A stretch of 5,582 nucleotides of DNA from an uncultured Erysipelotrichaceae bacterium (GTDB taxonomy: Bacteria; Bacillota_I; Bacilli_A; Erysipelotrichales; Coprobacillaceae): positions 1-5,582 of the forward strand of contig UQVG01000148.1 in assembly GCA_900544435.1 (NCBI GenBank), in the 5' to 3' direction. The translations under genes and the position numbers were made by a program. The notes under the pieces were generated by a model. The model searched no databases. It saw nothing but the letters and a program-made list of their open reading frames with translations, and was not told where the DNA came from. Below are positions 5,526-5,582 of this stretch, piece by piece. How positions within the stretch are numbered: position 1 is the first letter of the stretch; every line of letters begins with the position of its first letter.

Positions 5526-5582
5526 ATGGATTATCAAATAATAGAATTAGAAGAATTTAATGTAATAGGAATAAGGTATGAA
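5526..5582 (+). CDS. Probable GyrI-like/effector-binding domain protein, 3' end outside window
   Basis: Only the first 19 codons are present (MDYQIIELEEFNVIGIRYE), and the frame is open to the right edge. The opening 'M-D-Y-x-I-x-E-L-x-x-F-x-V-I-G' is typical of stand-alone GyrI-like small-molecule-binding proteins, the domain also found at the C terminus of AraC/MerR-type activators such as Rob and BmrR. An AAAGAGG ribosome binding site (5511-5517) overlaps the end of the DUF3781 gene, and the ATG is 5 bases after its stop. The absence of a preceding helix-turn-helix argues against a full regulator. With so little sequence the call rests on N-terminal resemblance. Confidence 0.5.
   Translation, partial: MDYQIIELEEFNVIGIRYE

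Noticed and set aside
1..5582. CRISPR array, insertion sequence, tRNA or rRNA
   Set aside because: I saw no spaced long repeats, transposase motifs, terminal inverted repeats or structured RNA gene signatures on either strand.

Overview
The window is very AT-rich and reads like the chromosome of a low-GC Firmicute. A sporulation gene (yunB) at the left edge points to an endospore former. The style (AT-rich codons, strong AGGAG-type ribosome binding sites, simple intrinsic terminators) would fit an Erysipelotrichia- or Clostridia-like gut bacterium. That placement is inference; no rRNA or marker gene is present to fix it.

Left part (1-1385, + strand): the end of yunB, open at the window's 5' edge, overlaps a 262-aa protein that resembles a degenerate YutH/CotS-type kinase-fold spore coat protein. 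The two appear to form a sporulation unit. A hairpin at 1391-1430 separates them from the convergent genes that follow.

Middle part (1452-4978, - strand): this is one envelope-signalling locus. In transcription order it holds an OmpR/PhoB-type response regulator, a HAMP-containing sensor histidine kinase and an unrecognised 216-aa membrane-anchored protein. The three are joined by 1-base stop/start overlaps and closed by a terminator hairpin at 2167-2212. Next comes a membrane-anchored VanY-type D,D-carboxypeptidase. The regulator operon and the carboxypeptidase gene are both preceded by the same tandem TGATRC-type repeats with 11-bp spacing (4998-5030 and 2226-2247). The simplest model is that the regulator controls its own operon and the peptidoglycan-trimming enzyme. 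The regulator has Ile where the receiver-domain switch Thr/Ser normally sits.

Right part (4979-5582): the intergenic region holds a compact unit on the - strand made of a TTGATT/TATAAT promoter, a small hairpin and a strong terminator. It lies just upstream of the regulator's repeat boxes and could encode a small RNA of about 66 nt or an attenuated leader for the regulator operon. Diverging to the right are a DUF3781 gene and, 5 bases later, the first 19 codons of a probable GyrI-like effector-binding protein cut by the window edge. An 8-bp inverted repeat overlaps the best candidate -35 of that pair.
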